64,000 nt of DNA, taken from Sideroxydans sp. CL21. GTDB lineage: Bacteria > Pseudomonadota > Gammaproteobacteria > Burkholderiales > Gallionellaceae. The notes under the pieces are model-generated. The model worked only from the letters and a program-made list of their open reading frames with translations, ran no database searches and was not told where the DNA came from. Within the stretch, counting starts at the first letter, position 1; each line of letters opens with the position of its first letter. The translations under genes and the position numbers were made by a program. Positions 16,158 through 26,853 of this stretch are shown in pieces. The DNA lies in the NCBI RefSeq assembly GCF_902459525.1, contig NZ_LR699166.1:1376501-1440500 (forward strand), read 5' to 3'.

Positions 16158-16564
16158 GTTGGACTCCATTTTGGTTGATTGAGAATTGCGGCCTGTGCCG
16201 GCAATCGAGGTGGCCGGTCGACTTGGGCGAGAAAACTGACCTCGAATAACCTTGCCGCCAAACGCATCATCACCTGTCTCTGCAATATGCTCTGTGCGCT
16301 AGTGCACAAGCGGAGCAATTGTTTGTTCGCTAATGGCTCCCAGTAGAAAATTGCTCTATGGGAAATGTGGGTTCAAGGAAATAATTCAGGAAATGAAAAT
16401 CGACGGTGCAAATTTGCACTCAAGTTGGCAGCCAAGCAGATAAAACCCAACCAATTAACCGGCAAGGCAATGCATGTCACCTGCTAGACTGAGATTACAT
16501 AAATGCTTCATGTAAAGGCTATAGACCTGCCTGCCTTTGCGACAACACGAAGCCCGATCAAAGT
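16158..16564. other. Intergenic, no gene supported
   Basis: Presumed promoter region of the csbD-like gene and the end of the CBS gene transcript. I see no clear hairpin, repeat or small gene. Confidence 0.4.
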
Positions 16565-16996
16565 TCAGGAGTTGATGTAATGCTCCAGTTGCTCGATTAT
16601 AAAACTTTGCTCGGATATCTTTACCTTGACCAAATCGCCGATAGAGACGATGCCAAGAATATTCTGTTGTTCATCAAGTACCGGGAGGTGGCGGAAAAAA
16701 CGCTCCGTCATCAGCGCCAGACATTGCGATACTTCCATATCAGGTTTCACGAAACGTACTTTCTCGGTCATCACCTCATGCACCAGCAGTTCACGCGCGT
16801 TGAGGCCCAGCGAAGAAACCTTCTGCAGGCAGTCGCGTTCGGTAAAAATACCGACCAGTTTTTTGCTATTGACTACCATGACAGCCCCGATGTCGCGTTC
16901 GCGCATCAACTCCATTGCACTTTGAACCGTATCTCCCGGCGCTACGGTGGAGAGGGGCCTCGTTTTTTCAGCCAGTATTTGTTTGATCGTTTTCAT
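16565..16996 (-). CDS. Tandem CBS-domain protein
   Basis: A 143-residue cytosolic protein consisting of two CBS motifs (about residues 10-65 and 75-135): GDTVQSAMELMRERDIGAVM ... GIFTERD and KPDMEVSQCLALMTERFFRH ... GIVSIGDLV. CBS pairs (Bateman modules) bind adenine nucleotides, and stand-alone forms act as energy or stress sensors. A purine-rich GGAGGA ribosome site precedes the ATG. It groups by position with the CsbD-like and small envelope genes. Confidence 0.9.
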   Translation of the reverse strand: MKTIKQILAEKTRPLSTVAPGDTVQSAMELMRERDIGAVMVVNSKKLVGIFTERDCLQKVSSLGLNARELLVHEVMTEKVRFVKPDMEVSQCLALMTERFFRHLPVLDEQQNILGIVSIGDLVKVKISEQSFIIEQLEHYINS

Positions 16997-17438
16997 GTTT
17001 TCCTCCGTCCGTCACAAAGAGCACCCCGGCCAGTCCATTGTTCTTTACTGCGAACCAAACAAGGTGTATTTCATCGTTTTTATCTTGCCAAGTCCGACGT
17101 CGCTTTATAGCTTATCGGACTGACTTATCAGACGCGCGCGCTTGGGCATCCAGACTTGAGCAATGGAGTTTTGAATGGCGTCTGAACAATCAACTCCTGT
17201 TCTTTGCAACTGCACAACCGTTTAACCCGCTCTTAATAGCCAATCCCCAAAGCCCAGCCATGCATTCAATCTTTGTTGTTTACATAGTCTTGCGGGATAT
17301 GAGATATATAGTAAGCCGATTTGAGAAATAAAGTGCAATTTTGAGAAACACTGACGAATTGGATACGGAAGCATCCTTTATTATCAACCTCACTCGGAGT
17401 GATGGAATTAATACCGGCGGTTTTCGGCAAACGTTGAC
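16997..17438. other. Intergenic, no gene supported
   Basis: Region between the CBS gene promoter side and the hppA terminator. A 97-codon plus frame (17038-17331) has no features of a real protein. Nothing else recognised. Confidence 0.4.
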
Positions 17439-17470
17439 AAAAAAGAAGGCCGACAGTTAGTCGGCCTCTT
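17439..17470 (-). terminator. Terminator of the pfp-hppA operon
   Basis: On the minus strand GAGGCCGAC pairs with GTCGGCCTT and is followed by a run of T. It lies 30 bases past the hppA stop. Confidence 0.8.
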
Positions 17471-17500
17471 GTAGCACTTATATATTAACGAGAATAGCTT

Positions 17501-19516
17501 TTACAGCAACGGCACGATCATCAGCGCGACGATGTTGATGATCTTGATCAGCGGATTCACTGCAGGGCCGGCTGTATCCTTGTAGGGATCGCCGACGGTG
17601 TCGCCGGTTACGGCGGCTTTGTGCGCTTCCGAACCCTTGCCGCCGAAGTTGCCTTCCTCAATGTATTTCTTCGCGTTGTCCCACGCTCCACCGCCGGTGG
17701 TCATGGAGATAGCGACAAAGATGCCGGTCACGATCGTGCCGACCAGCACGCCACCGAGTGCTTGCGCACCAAGGGTCAAACCGACGATCACGGGCACGGC
17801 AACAGGCAGCAACGAGGGAATGATCATTTCCTTGATTGCGGCTTTGGTCAGCATGTCCACGCAAGTGCCGTATTCCGGTTTGCCCGTACCTTCCATGATG
17901 CCGGGGATTTCCTTGAATTGGCGGCGTACTTCTACCACCACGCTACCCGCGGCGCGTCCGACCGCTTCCATACCCATTGCAGCAAACAGGTACGGCACCA
18001 TGCCGCCGATGAACAGGCCGATGATGACCATGTGGTTGGACAGATCGAAGGTCAACCCAGGGTGATTTGCAGAAAGAGCATGGGTGTAGTCGGCGAACAG
18101 CACCAGTGCAGCAAGGCCGGCGGAGCCGATGGCGTAGCCCTTGGTCACGGCCTTGGTGGTATTGCCCACGGCATCGAGCGGGTCAGTGATGTTGCGCACG
18201 GACTCTGGCAATCCTGCCATTTCGGCGATGCCGCCAGCGTTGTCCGTGATCGGTCCATAAGCGTCGAGCGCCACGATGATACCGGCCATGGAAAGCATCG
18301 AGGTCGCGGCAATGGCAATTCCGTACAGTCCAGCCAACGCAAAGGCGCAGTAAATCGCCAGACACACGACCAGTACCGGTGCTGCAGTGGAACGCATGGA
18401 CACACCCAGACCGGCGATCACGTTGGTGCCGTGACCTGTTGTGGAGGCTTGGGCAATGTGGCGTACCGGACTGAACTCGGTGGCGGTGTAGTACTCGGTG
18501 ATCCACACCAGAGCTGCAGTGAGGATCAGGCCGATGATGGATGATCCATACAATGCGTTGACGCTATACATGCCGTTGTCTGCCATCAGCCATTTGGTTA
18601 TCGGGTAGAAGGCGACGAGTGCCAGCACCGCCGAGACAGCCAGGCCGCGATACAGAGCGTTCATGATCTTGCCGCCTTCGCGTGCGGTGACAAAGAACGT
18701 GCCGACGATGGATGCGATGATCGAGAAGCCGCCCATCACGAGCGGATAAATGACTGCATTGGGTGAATTGGCCATTAGCAAGCCGCCCAGCAGCATGGTG
18801 GCGATGATGGTCACAGCGTAGGTTTCGAACAGGTCGGCGGCCATGCCGGCACAGTCACCCACGTTGTCGCCCACGTTGTCGGCGATCACCGCCGGGTTGC
18901 GCGGGTCGTCCTCCGGGATGCCTGCCTCGACTTTGCCGACCAGGTCAGCGCCGACATCCGCACCTTTGGTGAAGATGCCGCCGCCGAGACGGGCGAAGAT
19001 GGAGATCAACGAGCCGCCGAAACCAAAGCCCACCAGCGCGTGTGTCGCTTGAGCACTGGTATCCCCCATGCTGGTGAGGACCAGGAAATAACCGGCCACA
19101 CCGAGCAGGCCCAAGCCAACCACCAGCATGCCCGTGATGGCGCCGCCTTTGAAGGCTACGTTCAGGGCTGCATTAAGCCCGCTCTTGGCCGCTTCTGCAG
19201 TACGCACGTTGGCGCGCACCGAGACGTTCATGCCGATGAAACCGGTCAGGCCGGAGAGGAGAGCGCCGATGGCGAAGCCAATGGCAGTCTGCCAGCCGAG
19301 TGCGATGAAGATGACGACGAACAAGGCAGCGCCGACCCAGGCAATGGCGGTGTATTGACGTTTCAGGTACGCCGACGCGCCTTCCTGAATGGCGGCAGCG
19401 ATGCTCTTCATCTTCTCGCTACCCGTCGATTGGGCCAGTATCCACTTGCTTGAAATTATGCCGTACAGAATCGCTGCAATCGCACAAAACAGTGCAAAAC
19501 CCAAGCCACCTGCCAT
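17501..19516 (-). CDS. hppA: Proton-translocating membrane pyrophosphatase
   Basis: A 671-residue integral membrane enzyme, about 16 hydrophobic helices, that couples PPi hydrolysis to proton pumping. The substrate motif is present ([16 protein letters not shown]), with further Asp-rich loops [18 protein letters not shown] and [16 protein letters not shown]455 in [10 protein letters not shown] and T458 three residues later mark the K+-independent class; the K+-dependent class has Ala at both positions. It follows pfp by 53 bases on the same strand, so the pair likely forms one operon that recycles or conserves PPi energy. Confidence 0.96.
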   Translation of the reverse strand: MAGGLGFALFCAIAAILYGIISSKWILAQSTGSEKMKSIAAAIQEGASAYLKRQYTAIAWVGAALFVVIFIALGWQTAIGFAIGALLSGLTGFIGMNVSVRANVRTAEAAKSGLNAALNVAFKGGAITGMLVVGLGLLGVAGYFLVLTSMGDTSAQATHALVGFGFGGSLISIFARLGGGIFTKGADVGADLVGKVEAGIPEDDPRNPAVIADNVGDNVGDCAGMAADLFETYAVTIIATMLLGGLLMANSPNAVIYPLVMGGFSIIASIVGTFFVTAREGGKIMNALYRGLAVSAVLALVAFYPITKWLMADNGMYSVNALYGSSIIGLILTAALVWITEYYTATEFSPVRHIAQASTTGHGTNVIAGLGVSMRSTAAPVLVVCLAIYCAFALAGLYGIAIAATSMLSMAGIIVALDAYGPITDNAGGIAEMAGLPESVRNITDPLDAVGNTTKAVTKGYAIGSAGLAALVLFADYTHALSANHPGLTFDLSNHMVIIGLFIGGMVPYLFAAMGMEAVGRAAGSVVVEVRRQFKEIPGIMEGTGKPEYGTCVDMLTKAAIKEMIIPSLLPVAVPVIVGLTLGAQALGGVLVGTIVTGIFVAISMTTGGGAWDNAKKYIEEGNFGGKGSEAHKAAVTGDTVGDPYKDTAGPAVNPLIKIINIVALMIVPLL

Positions 19517-19569
19517 GATTTATCTCCTCAAGTAAAAACCGCCCCATGTGGAGCGGTAAGTTAACAACA

Positions 19570-20823
19570 TTAAATTTTGAATTCCTCCAGTTTTTTTGCG
19601 ACAGCTACATTCTTCAACTGTACATATTGCGGCAACCCGTCTTTATATGGCGGGTAATCCTCGCCTTTGATAAGCGGCGTGAGATAAGTACGGCATTTTT
19701 CGGTGATACCGAAACCATCCGGTGTGATGAAGTTGCGCGGCATGAATTTCTCCACGTTGGCAACTTTCGATAGCGGTGCGACACCGACTTTCCATTTGTA
19801 TGGTTTGTCTGACACACGTTCCACGGTAGGCATTACGGCGTTCTGGCCTTTGAGTGCCAGCTCGACGGCCGATTTGCCGAGTGCATAGGCCTGCTCTACA
19901 TCGGTCTTGGACGCGATGTGGCGCGCGGCGCGCTGCAGGTAATCCGCGACTGCCCAATGGAATTTGTAACCGAACGCTTCTTTGACCATGTTGGCGACCA
20001 CGGGGGCGGCACCGCCAAGTTGTGCGTGACCGAAGGCATCCCGCGTGCCTTGCTCGGCCAGGAATTTGCCGTCGGGGTAGTGACAGCCTTCCGACACCAC
20101 CACACTGCAATAACCGTGTTTCTTGACCATTGCGTCTACCTTGGCGAGGAATTTCTTCTGGTCGAATTCGATCTCCGGGAACAGGATGACGACGGGGATG
20201 CCTTGATCTTCAACCAGGCCGCCCGCGGCGGCGATCCAGCCGGCATGGCGTCCCATCACTTCCAGTACGAACACCTTGGTCGAGGTTTTGGCCATGGAAC
20301 GCACGTCGAAGCTGGCTTCCAGCGTGGAGACAGCGATGTATTTGGCAACGGAGCCGAAACCGGGACAACAGTCCGTGATCGGCAAGTCATTGTCCACGGT
20401 CTTCGGTACATGGATGGCCTGCACCGGATAGCCCATTTTGTCGGATAGCTGCGAGACCTTGTAGCAGGTGTCGGCGGAATCGCCGCCGCCGTTGTAGAAA
20501 AAGTAGCCGATGTTATGTGCCTTGAACACCTCGATCAGGCGCGCATATTCGCGCTGGTTCTGTTCAAGTGATTTGAGTTTGAAGCGGCAGGAGCCGAAGG
20601 CGCCGGAAGGAGTGCTGCGCAATGAAGCAATGGCTTTGGCGGATTCTTTGGTGGTATCGATCAGGTCTTCGGTGAGGGCGCCGATGATGCCGTTGCGTCC
20701 GGCATAGACTTTGCCGATCTTGTCTTTGTGTTTTCTTGCGGTTTCGATCACGCCGCAGGCTGAGGCATTGATGACGGCAGTGACGCCGCCGGATTGTGCA
20801 TAGAACACGTTCTTCTTCGCCAT
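19570..20823 (-). CDS. pfp: Pyrophosphate-dependent 6-phosphofructokinase
   Basis: A 417-residue cytoplasmic glycolytic enzyme. The phosphodonor site reads NGGGDSADT with Asp where ATP enzymes have Gly, and PKTVDNDLP has Lys where ATP enzymes have Gly. Both changes indicate PPi as donor and a reversible fructose-6-phosphate/fructose-1,6-bisphosphate reaction. MGRHAGWIAA is the sugar-phosphate site. It lies directly upstream of hppA, a pairing known from methanotrophs, where PPi-PFK and H+-PPase genes are cotranscribed. PPi specificity is inferred from these residues. Confidence 0.93.
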   Translation of the reverse strand: MAKKNVFYAQSGGVTAVINASACGVIETARKHKDKIGKVYAGRNGIIGALTEDLIDTTKESAKAIASLRSTPSGAFGSCRFKLKSLEQNQREYARLIEVFKAHNIGYFFYNGGGDSADTCYKVSQLSDKMGYPVQAIHVPKTVDNDLPITDCCPGFGSVAKYIAVSTLEASFDVRSMAKTSTKVFVLEVMGRHAGWIAAAGGLVEDQGIPVVILFPEIEFDQKKFLAKVDAMVKKHGYCSVVVSEGCHYPDGKFLAEQGTRDAFGHAQLGGAAPVVANMVKEAFGYKFHWAVADYLQRAARHIASKTDVEQAYALGKSAVELALKGQNAVMPTVERVSDKPYKWKVGVAPLSKVANVEKFMPRNFITPDGFGITEKCRTYLTPLIKGEDYPPYKDGLPQYVQLKNVAVAKKLEEFKI

Positions 20824-21046
20824 ATTTTGCTCTCCGTCAAAGATTGTGAAATGAACTAATTTTTTGATACCGGGATTATCTTACGCCAATTACGACCTGT
20901 ATTGTTACGTACAGAGTGTTGGATAGAATCAGACTTAAGTAGTATGAGACTTCAGACTAAAGTAAAATGAAAACTAATCAGAATGCATATACAAGTATTA
21001 AAGATATAATTAAAAAAACGAGCTAAACCATTGAAGGGGGAAATGC

Positions 21047-21823
21047 ATGACCATCGAATTATTCAATAACGGCAAACACCTATGCCTGATGTTCGACGAT
21101 CTGGTGGATGATTCGGAAGGGGAAGCGGTCCAGGCCAATCAATTCCTGATCGTCGATAACGGACAGGGCGCGTTGATCGATCCCGGTGGCAACATGACCT
21201 ACAATGGCCTGCTGATGGAAATGCACAATTATTTCCCGCCGAAGAAGCTGAAGTATATTCTGGCTTCACACGCGGATCCGGACATCATTGCTTCGGTCAA
21301 TAAATGGATGATCCATTCCGATTGCAAAGTGATGATCTCCAAATTGTGGGTGCGTTTCGTGCCGCACTTCTGCAGCGGCGATAACTCCTCCGGGCGTGTA
21401 CTCGGTATTCCTGACGAGGGCATGAATCTGTCTTTGGGCAACTCCATCATCAAGGCGATTCCGGCGCACTTCATGCATTCGGAAGGCAATTTCCAGTTCT
21501 ACGATCCGGTCAGCAAGATACTGTTTTCGGGCGATATGGGAGCATCTCTGGTGGGGCATACGGAGGCGGACAAACCCGTTGAAGATTTCAAATCGCATAT
21601 CCAGTACATGGAAGGTTTTCACAAGCGCTACATGATTTCCAACAAGATCTGCCGCTTCTGGGTCAACATGGTGCGCCAGATGGACGTTGAAGCCATCGTA
21701 CCGCAACACGGGCGGTCTTTTAAGGGCAAGAAGATGGTGAACGAGTTCTTGAACTGGATTGAGGCATTGCCTTGCGGTATTGACTTGATGACGCAGGAAA
21801 ACTATCGCGCTCCGGCCAATTGA
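21047..21823 (+). CDS. MBL-fold protein of the oxygen-binding diiron (ODP/FprA) type
   Basis: A 258-residue cytosolic protein, equal to the metallo-beta-lactamase domain of flavodiiron proteins without the flavodoxin domain. Metal-site motifs are HADPD (residues about 75-79), PAHFMHSEGN, FSGDMG and PQHGRSFKG. Free-standing proteins of this kind bind oxygen at a di-iron centre and can act as sensors. The usual HxExD is HADPD here, with Asp-Pro in place of the Glu position. The ribosome site GAAGGGGG is strong. It is transcribed alone and ends at a shared bidirectional terminator. Confidence 0.85.
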   Translation: MTIELFNNGKHLCLMFDDLVDDSEGEAVQANQFLIVDNGQGALIDPGGNMTYNGLLMEMHNYFPPKKLKYILASHADPDIIASVNKWMIHSDCKVMISKLWVRFVPHFCSGDNSSGRVLGIPDEGMNLSLGNSIIKAIPAHFMHSEGNFQFYDPVSKILFSGDMGASLVGHTEADKPVEDFKSHIQYMEGFHKRYMISNKICRFWVNMVRQMDVEAIVPQHGRSFKGKKMVNEFLNWIEALPCGIDLMTQENYRAPAN

Positions 21824-21837
21824 GTTTGCCGTTCTCG

Positions 21838-21875
21838 AAAGAGGTCATCATCCGGTTTCGGATGATGACCTCTTT
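21838..21875. terminator. Bidirectional terminator between convergent genes
   Basis: AAAGAGGTCATCATCCG and its exact complement flank a GTTT loop, giving a 17-base-pair stem with T-runs on both strands. It serves the MBL gene and the convergent carbonic anhydrase gene. Confidence 0.92.
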
Positions 21876-22402
21876 TATTTGAGGGTGTGCAAGTTCACTG
21901 CAAAATCCCCGGCCTTCTCCACGTAGTGCGCGGCATTGGCATGCATCGCGGCGATTTCTGTTTCGTTTAGCGTTCGCAGTACCTTTCCAGGCGAGCCGAT
22001 TACCAACGAATTATCCGGGATGATTTTTCCTTCCGTGACGAGTGCGTTCGCACCGATCAGGCAGTTCTGTCCAATGACGGCGTGATTGAGGATGACGGCC
22101 TTGATGCCCACCAGCGAACCATCGCCGATGCTGCAGCCGTGCAACATGGCCTGGTGCCCGACGGTGACATTCTCCCCGACAGTCAGTGGTGAGCCTATGT
22201 CGGTGTGCAGCACGGAACCGTCCTGAATATTGCTGTTCGCGCCAATGTGGATGGGTTCGTTATCGCCGCGCAGTACTGCGCCAAACCAGATGCTGACGTT
22301 ATTTTCAAGGATCACGGTCCCGATGACGTCGGCACTGGGGGCGACGAAATGCCTGTCGCCGCGCAGTTCGGGGATGCGGTCGCCAAGGCGATGCAAAGTC
22401 AT
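21875..22402 (-). CDS. Gamma-class carbonic anhydrase family protein
   Basis: A 175-residue left-handed beta-helix protein (YrdA/CaiE type) with hexapeptide repeats such as [13 protein letters not shown] and [12 protein letters not shown]. Zinc-ligand histidines of the gamma class are present (VLHTDIG and [10 protein letters not shown]). Many members of this group have weak or no carbonic anhydrase activity, so catalysis is uncertain. The start overlaps the stop of the heme-binding-type gene upstream (ATGA). Confidence 0.9.
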   Translation of the reverse strand: MTLHRLGDRIPELRGDRHFVAPSADVIGTVILENNVSIWFGAVLRGDNEPIHIGANSNIQDGSVLHTDIGSPLTVGENVTVGHQAMLHGCSIGDGSLVGIKAVILNHAVIGQNCLIGANALVTEGKIIPDNSLVIGSPGKVLRTLNETEIAAMHANAAHYVEKAGDFAVNLHTLK

Positions 22403-22797
22403 AGGGCGTTCATCCCGGCTTGGGCGATCTGGCCGTCCTGAAAGGAGCGCACGCCGCTGATGCCGAGGCCGCCGATAACGACCCCGTCGCGTACCAACGG
22501 TACACCGCCTTCGGCCGGAATCACACCGGGCAGGGCGAGATGGATGAGGCGCCCGCTTAACACGGCATCTTCCGATGCCTTGGTTGGGCGCTGGAAAGCG
22601 ATGGCGGCATGAGCTTTCGCGATGGCAGTTTCCACACTCCCGAACTGAGTGTCATGGCTGCGCTGCAGATAGAGCAGATGGCCGCCGTCGTCCACCACCG
22701 CGATGACGACTTTCCATTCGTTGGCGCGGGCTTCCGATTCGGCGGCGGCGGCCATGCGCCTGGCGTCTTCCAATGTGAGGACGGGTTTGGTTGCCAT
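22399..22797 (-). CDS. GlcG/HbpS-family protein
   Basis: A 132-residue protein with a profilin-like fold. Recognisable family features are [38 protein letters not shown] and [19 protein letters not shown]. HbpS members bind heme; GlcG members accompany glycolate genes; the role here is unknown. ATG at 22797 is 3 bases beyond the adk stop; a GTG at 22803 overlapping that stop would add two residues. The 3' end overlaps the carbonic anhydrase gene. Confidence 0.85.
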   Translation of the reverse strand: MATKPVLTLEDARRMAAAAESEARANEWKVVIAVVDDGGHLLYLQRSHDTQFGSVETAIAKAHAAIAFQRPTKASEDAVLSGRLIHLALPGVIPAEGGVPLVRDGVVIGGLGISGVRSFQDGQIAQAGMNAL

Positions 22798-22799
22798 GG

Positions 22800-24246
<1,447 letters not shown>

Positions 24247-24247
<1 letters not shown>

Positions 24248-24432
24248 CAAAGCGATTCAATCTCTTTCAGGGTAAGTTCGCGTGCTTCGTCTGCCAGCAT
24301 CACCGGAATGTCATCTTTGATGGCGAAGGCCAGTCTGTCTGCTTTGCAGATCAGTTCTTGTTCCGCTTTGCGATATATAAGAGGGGATTTGCACAGGGGG
24401 CAAACCAGAATGTCGAGAAGTTTTGCGTCCAT
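24247..24432 (-). CDS. Trm112-family small protein
   Basis: A 61-residue protein with [13 protein letters not shown] and a further Cys in [14 protein letters not shown], then the family ending [14 protein letters not shown]. It corresponds to the YcaR type found between lpxK and kdsB in many proteobacteria. The biochemical role of these bacterial forms is not settled. The start codon overlaps the lpxK stop by one base. Confidence 0.93.
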
Positions 24433-25415
24433 TATGGCGTGACCTTTTTCAGGATTAATTGAGTAAGAGCTGTGTTGACTTGTGCATCCACACGCAGCAC
24501 CCAGCATTTCTCGGTGGCGAATGCCGCGCATTTTACCGCATCTTTTTCGGTCATGAGTATCGCATCCGCATCTTTGAAAGCGATATCGGTTGCAGAATAG
24601 CGATAGTGATCGGGAAAGGCATGCTGTTGTGCATTCAGTCCGAGATGTTCGAGGTGGGTGAAAAATCGACGCGGATGGCCGATGCCGGCGATGGCATGCA
24701 AATGCTGTCCGGCGAACTCGCTGGCAGAAACAACGATTGCGGGATTGAGCAAGTTATAGAAAAGCGAACCCTGCAGGCTCATGGCAAATTCCGTTCCGTT
24801 TGCCTGTCCGCCGTTGATCACGACCGCATCCACTGTGTGCATACGCGATACAGGTTCGCGCAATGGGCCGGCAGGCAGCAACAGGCCATTTCCGAAACGC
24901 CTTGCGCCATCAACGACGACGATCTCCACATCACGCTGCAAACGATAGTGCTGCAATCCGTCATCGCTCAGGATGATGTCGCATTCGGGGTGCGCTTGCA
25001 GCAGGGCAAGCGCCGCTGCAGGTCGATTGCGTCCTATCCACACGGGACAAAGTGCGCGCTGCGCCATCAGTAGCGGTTCGTCGCCGACCTCATCTGCGGC
25101 GTCCTCTATCGAGATTTCATGCGGAACTGACTTTTGTTCGGAGGCTCCAGTGTAGCCGCGGCTGACGATGCCGGGGTGCCAGCCATTGTCGACCAGCTGT
25201 TGTGCCAGCCAGAGCGTAAGCGGGGTCTTGCCGGTGCCGCCCACGCTGATGTTGCCGACGACGACGACCGGGACGGGCAGTTTGACAGAAGCCAGAATGC
25301 CGGTGCGGTAAAGAAAGCGCCGCGCGGCCGCGAGTGAGCGAAAGACCAGGCTGACCGGGAAGAGCAGCAGGTGGAGCGGCGAAAGTCGATACCAGTGGTG
25401 TTGCAGCCGCTCCAT
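24432..25415 (-). CDS. lpxK: Tetraacyldisaccharide 4'-kinase
   Basis: A 327-residue membrane-associated kinase that phosphorylates the lipid A precursor at the 4' position. The N-terminal hydrophobic anchor ([18 protein letters not shown]) precedes the P-loop [29 protein letters not shown] and GIGHPRRFF are family signatures. It lies 9 bases downstream of exbD and overlaps the trm112-like gene, so it is part of one envelope operon. Confidence 0.96.
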   Translation of the reverse strand: MERLQHHWYRLSPLHLLLFPVSLVFRSLAAARRFLYRTGILASVKLPVPVVVVGNISVGGTGKTPLTLWLAQQLVDNGWHPGIVSRGYTGASEQKSVPHEISIEDAADEVGDEPLLMAQRALCPVWIGRNRPAAALALLQAHPECDIILSDDGLQHYRLQRDVEIVVVDGARRFGNGLLLPAGPLREPVSRMHTVDAVVINGGQANGTEFAMSLQGSLFYNLLNPAIVVSASEFAGQHLHAIAGIGHPRRFFTHLEHLGLNAQQHAFPDHYRYSATDIAFKDADAILMTEKDAVKCAAFATEKCWVLRVDAQVNTALTQLILKKVTP

Positions 25416-25424
25416 ACTGAATGT

Positions 25425-25847
25425 TTACTTGCTTTGGTTTTGCGTAGTGAAGGTAATACGTCCGAAACCCGCAATGCGTGCGGCTTCCATGATATTGATG
25501 ACGGACTGGTGCGTTGCCTTGCCATCGGCGTTGATGATGATGGTCGGATCGGTTTGATCGCCGGCGGACTTGCGCAATATTTCGGCAAAATCGTTCACGC
25601 CGTTGAATGCGGAACGCACATTGTTTACCGCGTAATGCTCCGAGGCATCGACCGCCACGTTGATCGGCTTGCCGGCGGCGGATACGCCTGCTTCGCCGGA
25701 AGCCTGCGGCAGGTTGATCTGCAACTGCGCGAAATTGGAATAGCTGGTAGTGACCATCAAAAAGATCAGGATAACCAGCAGCACGTCAATCATCGGGATC
25801 AGATTGATCTCCGGTACCTCGCGATTGCGTCCGCGCTGAAAATTCAT
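25425..25847 (-). CDS. exbD: ExbD/TolR-family biopolymer transport protein
   Basis: A 140-residue protein with one N-terminal membrane helix (NLIPMIDVLLVILIFLMVT) containing the proton-path aspartate in MIDVLLV, followed by a periplasmic domain. It overlaps exbB by four bases (ATGA). This exbBD pair next to lpxK is a common arrangement in betaproteobacteria and distinct from the tonB-linked pair at 47.4-48.5 kb. Confidence 0.93.
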   Translation of the reverse strand: MNFQRGRNREVPEINLIPMIDVLLVILIFLMVTTSYSNFAQLQINLPQASGEAGVSAAGKPINVAVDASEHYAVNNVRSAFNGVNDFAEILRKSAGDQTDPTIIINADGKATHQSVINIMEAARIAGFGRITFTTQNQSK

Positions 25848-26449
25848 TTGCGCTCACCGTGCACGACTTCGACCAGTTTGATCGCCTGCTGCTCCATCTC
25901 GATCGTCAGAGAATCGACCTGCGCACGAAAATGGCGGTAGGCGATCATGCTGGGCACGGCAACGATCAGCCCGAAAGCGGTGTTGTATAAGGCCACCGAG
26001 ATGCCGTGCGCCAGTTCGGCCGGAGCGGCGCCGCCCGCATTCTGCGAACCGAAGATTTCGATCATGCCGATCACGGTGCCGAACAGGCCGAGCAACGGGC
26101 TGATCGAGGCGATCGTGCCCAGCGTGGTGAGGAAGCGCTCGAGATCGTGTGCGGCACCGCGTCCAGCCTCCTCGATCGACTCTTTCATCACTTCAGGCGC
26201 GCTCTTGATGTTCTTCAATCCCGCAGCGAACACCTTGCCCAGCGGAGATCCTTCGCTCAATCTTGTAAGCATCTGCTGGCTGACGCCGCGCTGTTTGAGT
26301 TCCTGGACCACCTCGTCGATCAGCGTGGGTGGCACGATTTTCTTGTGGCGCAAGAAAAGTGAACGTTCGGTAATGAGTGTGACAGCGACCAGGGATGCGA
26401 TGAGGAGTAAATAGATCGGCCAACCGGCCGCTTCAATGAGTGTGAACAC
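25844..26449 (-). CDS. exbB: MotA/TolQ/ExbB proton channel family protein
   Basis: A 201-residue inner-membrane protein with three helices (WPIYLLLIASLVAVTLI near the start, then TLGTIASISPLLGLFGTVIG and HGISVALYNTAFGLIVAVP). GTG at 26449 is chosen as start because GGAGACGTT precedes it and the ATG upstream (26518) would add a non-homologous stretch. It energises envelope processes using proton motive force and heads the exbB-exbD-lpxK-trm112-kdsB-adk operon. Confidence 0.92.
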   Translation of the reverse strand: MFTLIEAAGWPIYLLLIASLVAVTLITERSLFLRHKKIVPPTLIDEVVQELKQRGVSQQMLTRLSEGSPLGKVFAAGLKNIKSAPEVMKESIEEAGRGAAHDLERFLTTLGTIASISPLLGLFGTVIGMIEIFGSQNAGGAAPAELAHGISVALYNTAFGLIVAVPSMIAYRHFRAQVDSLTIEMEQQAIKLVEVVHGERK

Positions 26450-26853
26450 GCAACGTCTCCAGGAAATTATGCTTAAATTCGAAGGCGGCACTGTATCTTG
26501 TAGGGCATGTTTGAGCAAGGTCGCCGGGCATCCTTGGCGCTAACTCATAGTCGGATAAGAGATTTGTATTCTTATGCACAAAATCTGTGGATAACTTTGT
26601 GCATGAATGTCAGAAAGAGGGGGCGCAAGCCCAATGCTATAGCCATTTGTTAATAGTAGCCCAAAAAATATACCGCAATAAAACACTTAATAAACAATAA
26701 TATATCGTAAGTTGTAATATTGCTGCAACGTCTGTTCGTTCGGAAGCGGCGAATTTGCTGGAGTTGTGGATTGAAATGAATTGTCAATATGCCATTTGGC
26801 CTATTTTGAAAAAATATTTCTGAGTAGTCGAGAGAATCATAGGGAATAAAAGA
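26450..26853. promoter_or_regulatory. Divergent promoter region with DnaA-box palindrome
   Basis: Lies between the divergent exbB and xseA genes. A perfect 9-base inverted repeat ATGCACAAA / TTTGTGCAT (26574-26582 and 26596-26604) encloses TGTGGATAA (26586-26594), an exact DnaA box in complement. An AT-rich stretch follows (26640-26730). No gene is supported here. Confidence 0.55.

Noticed and set aside
17038-17331. 97-codon plus-strand frame between the CBS gene and hppA
   Set aside because: No protein features or ribosome site; the region looks non-coding.
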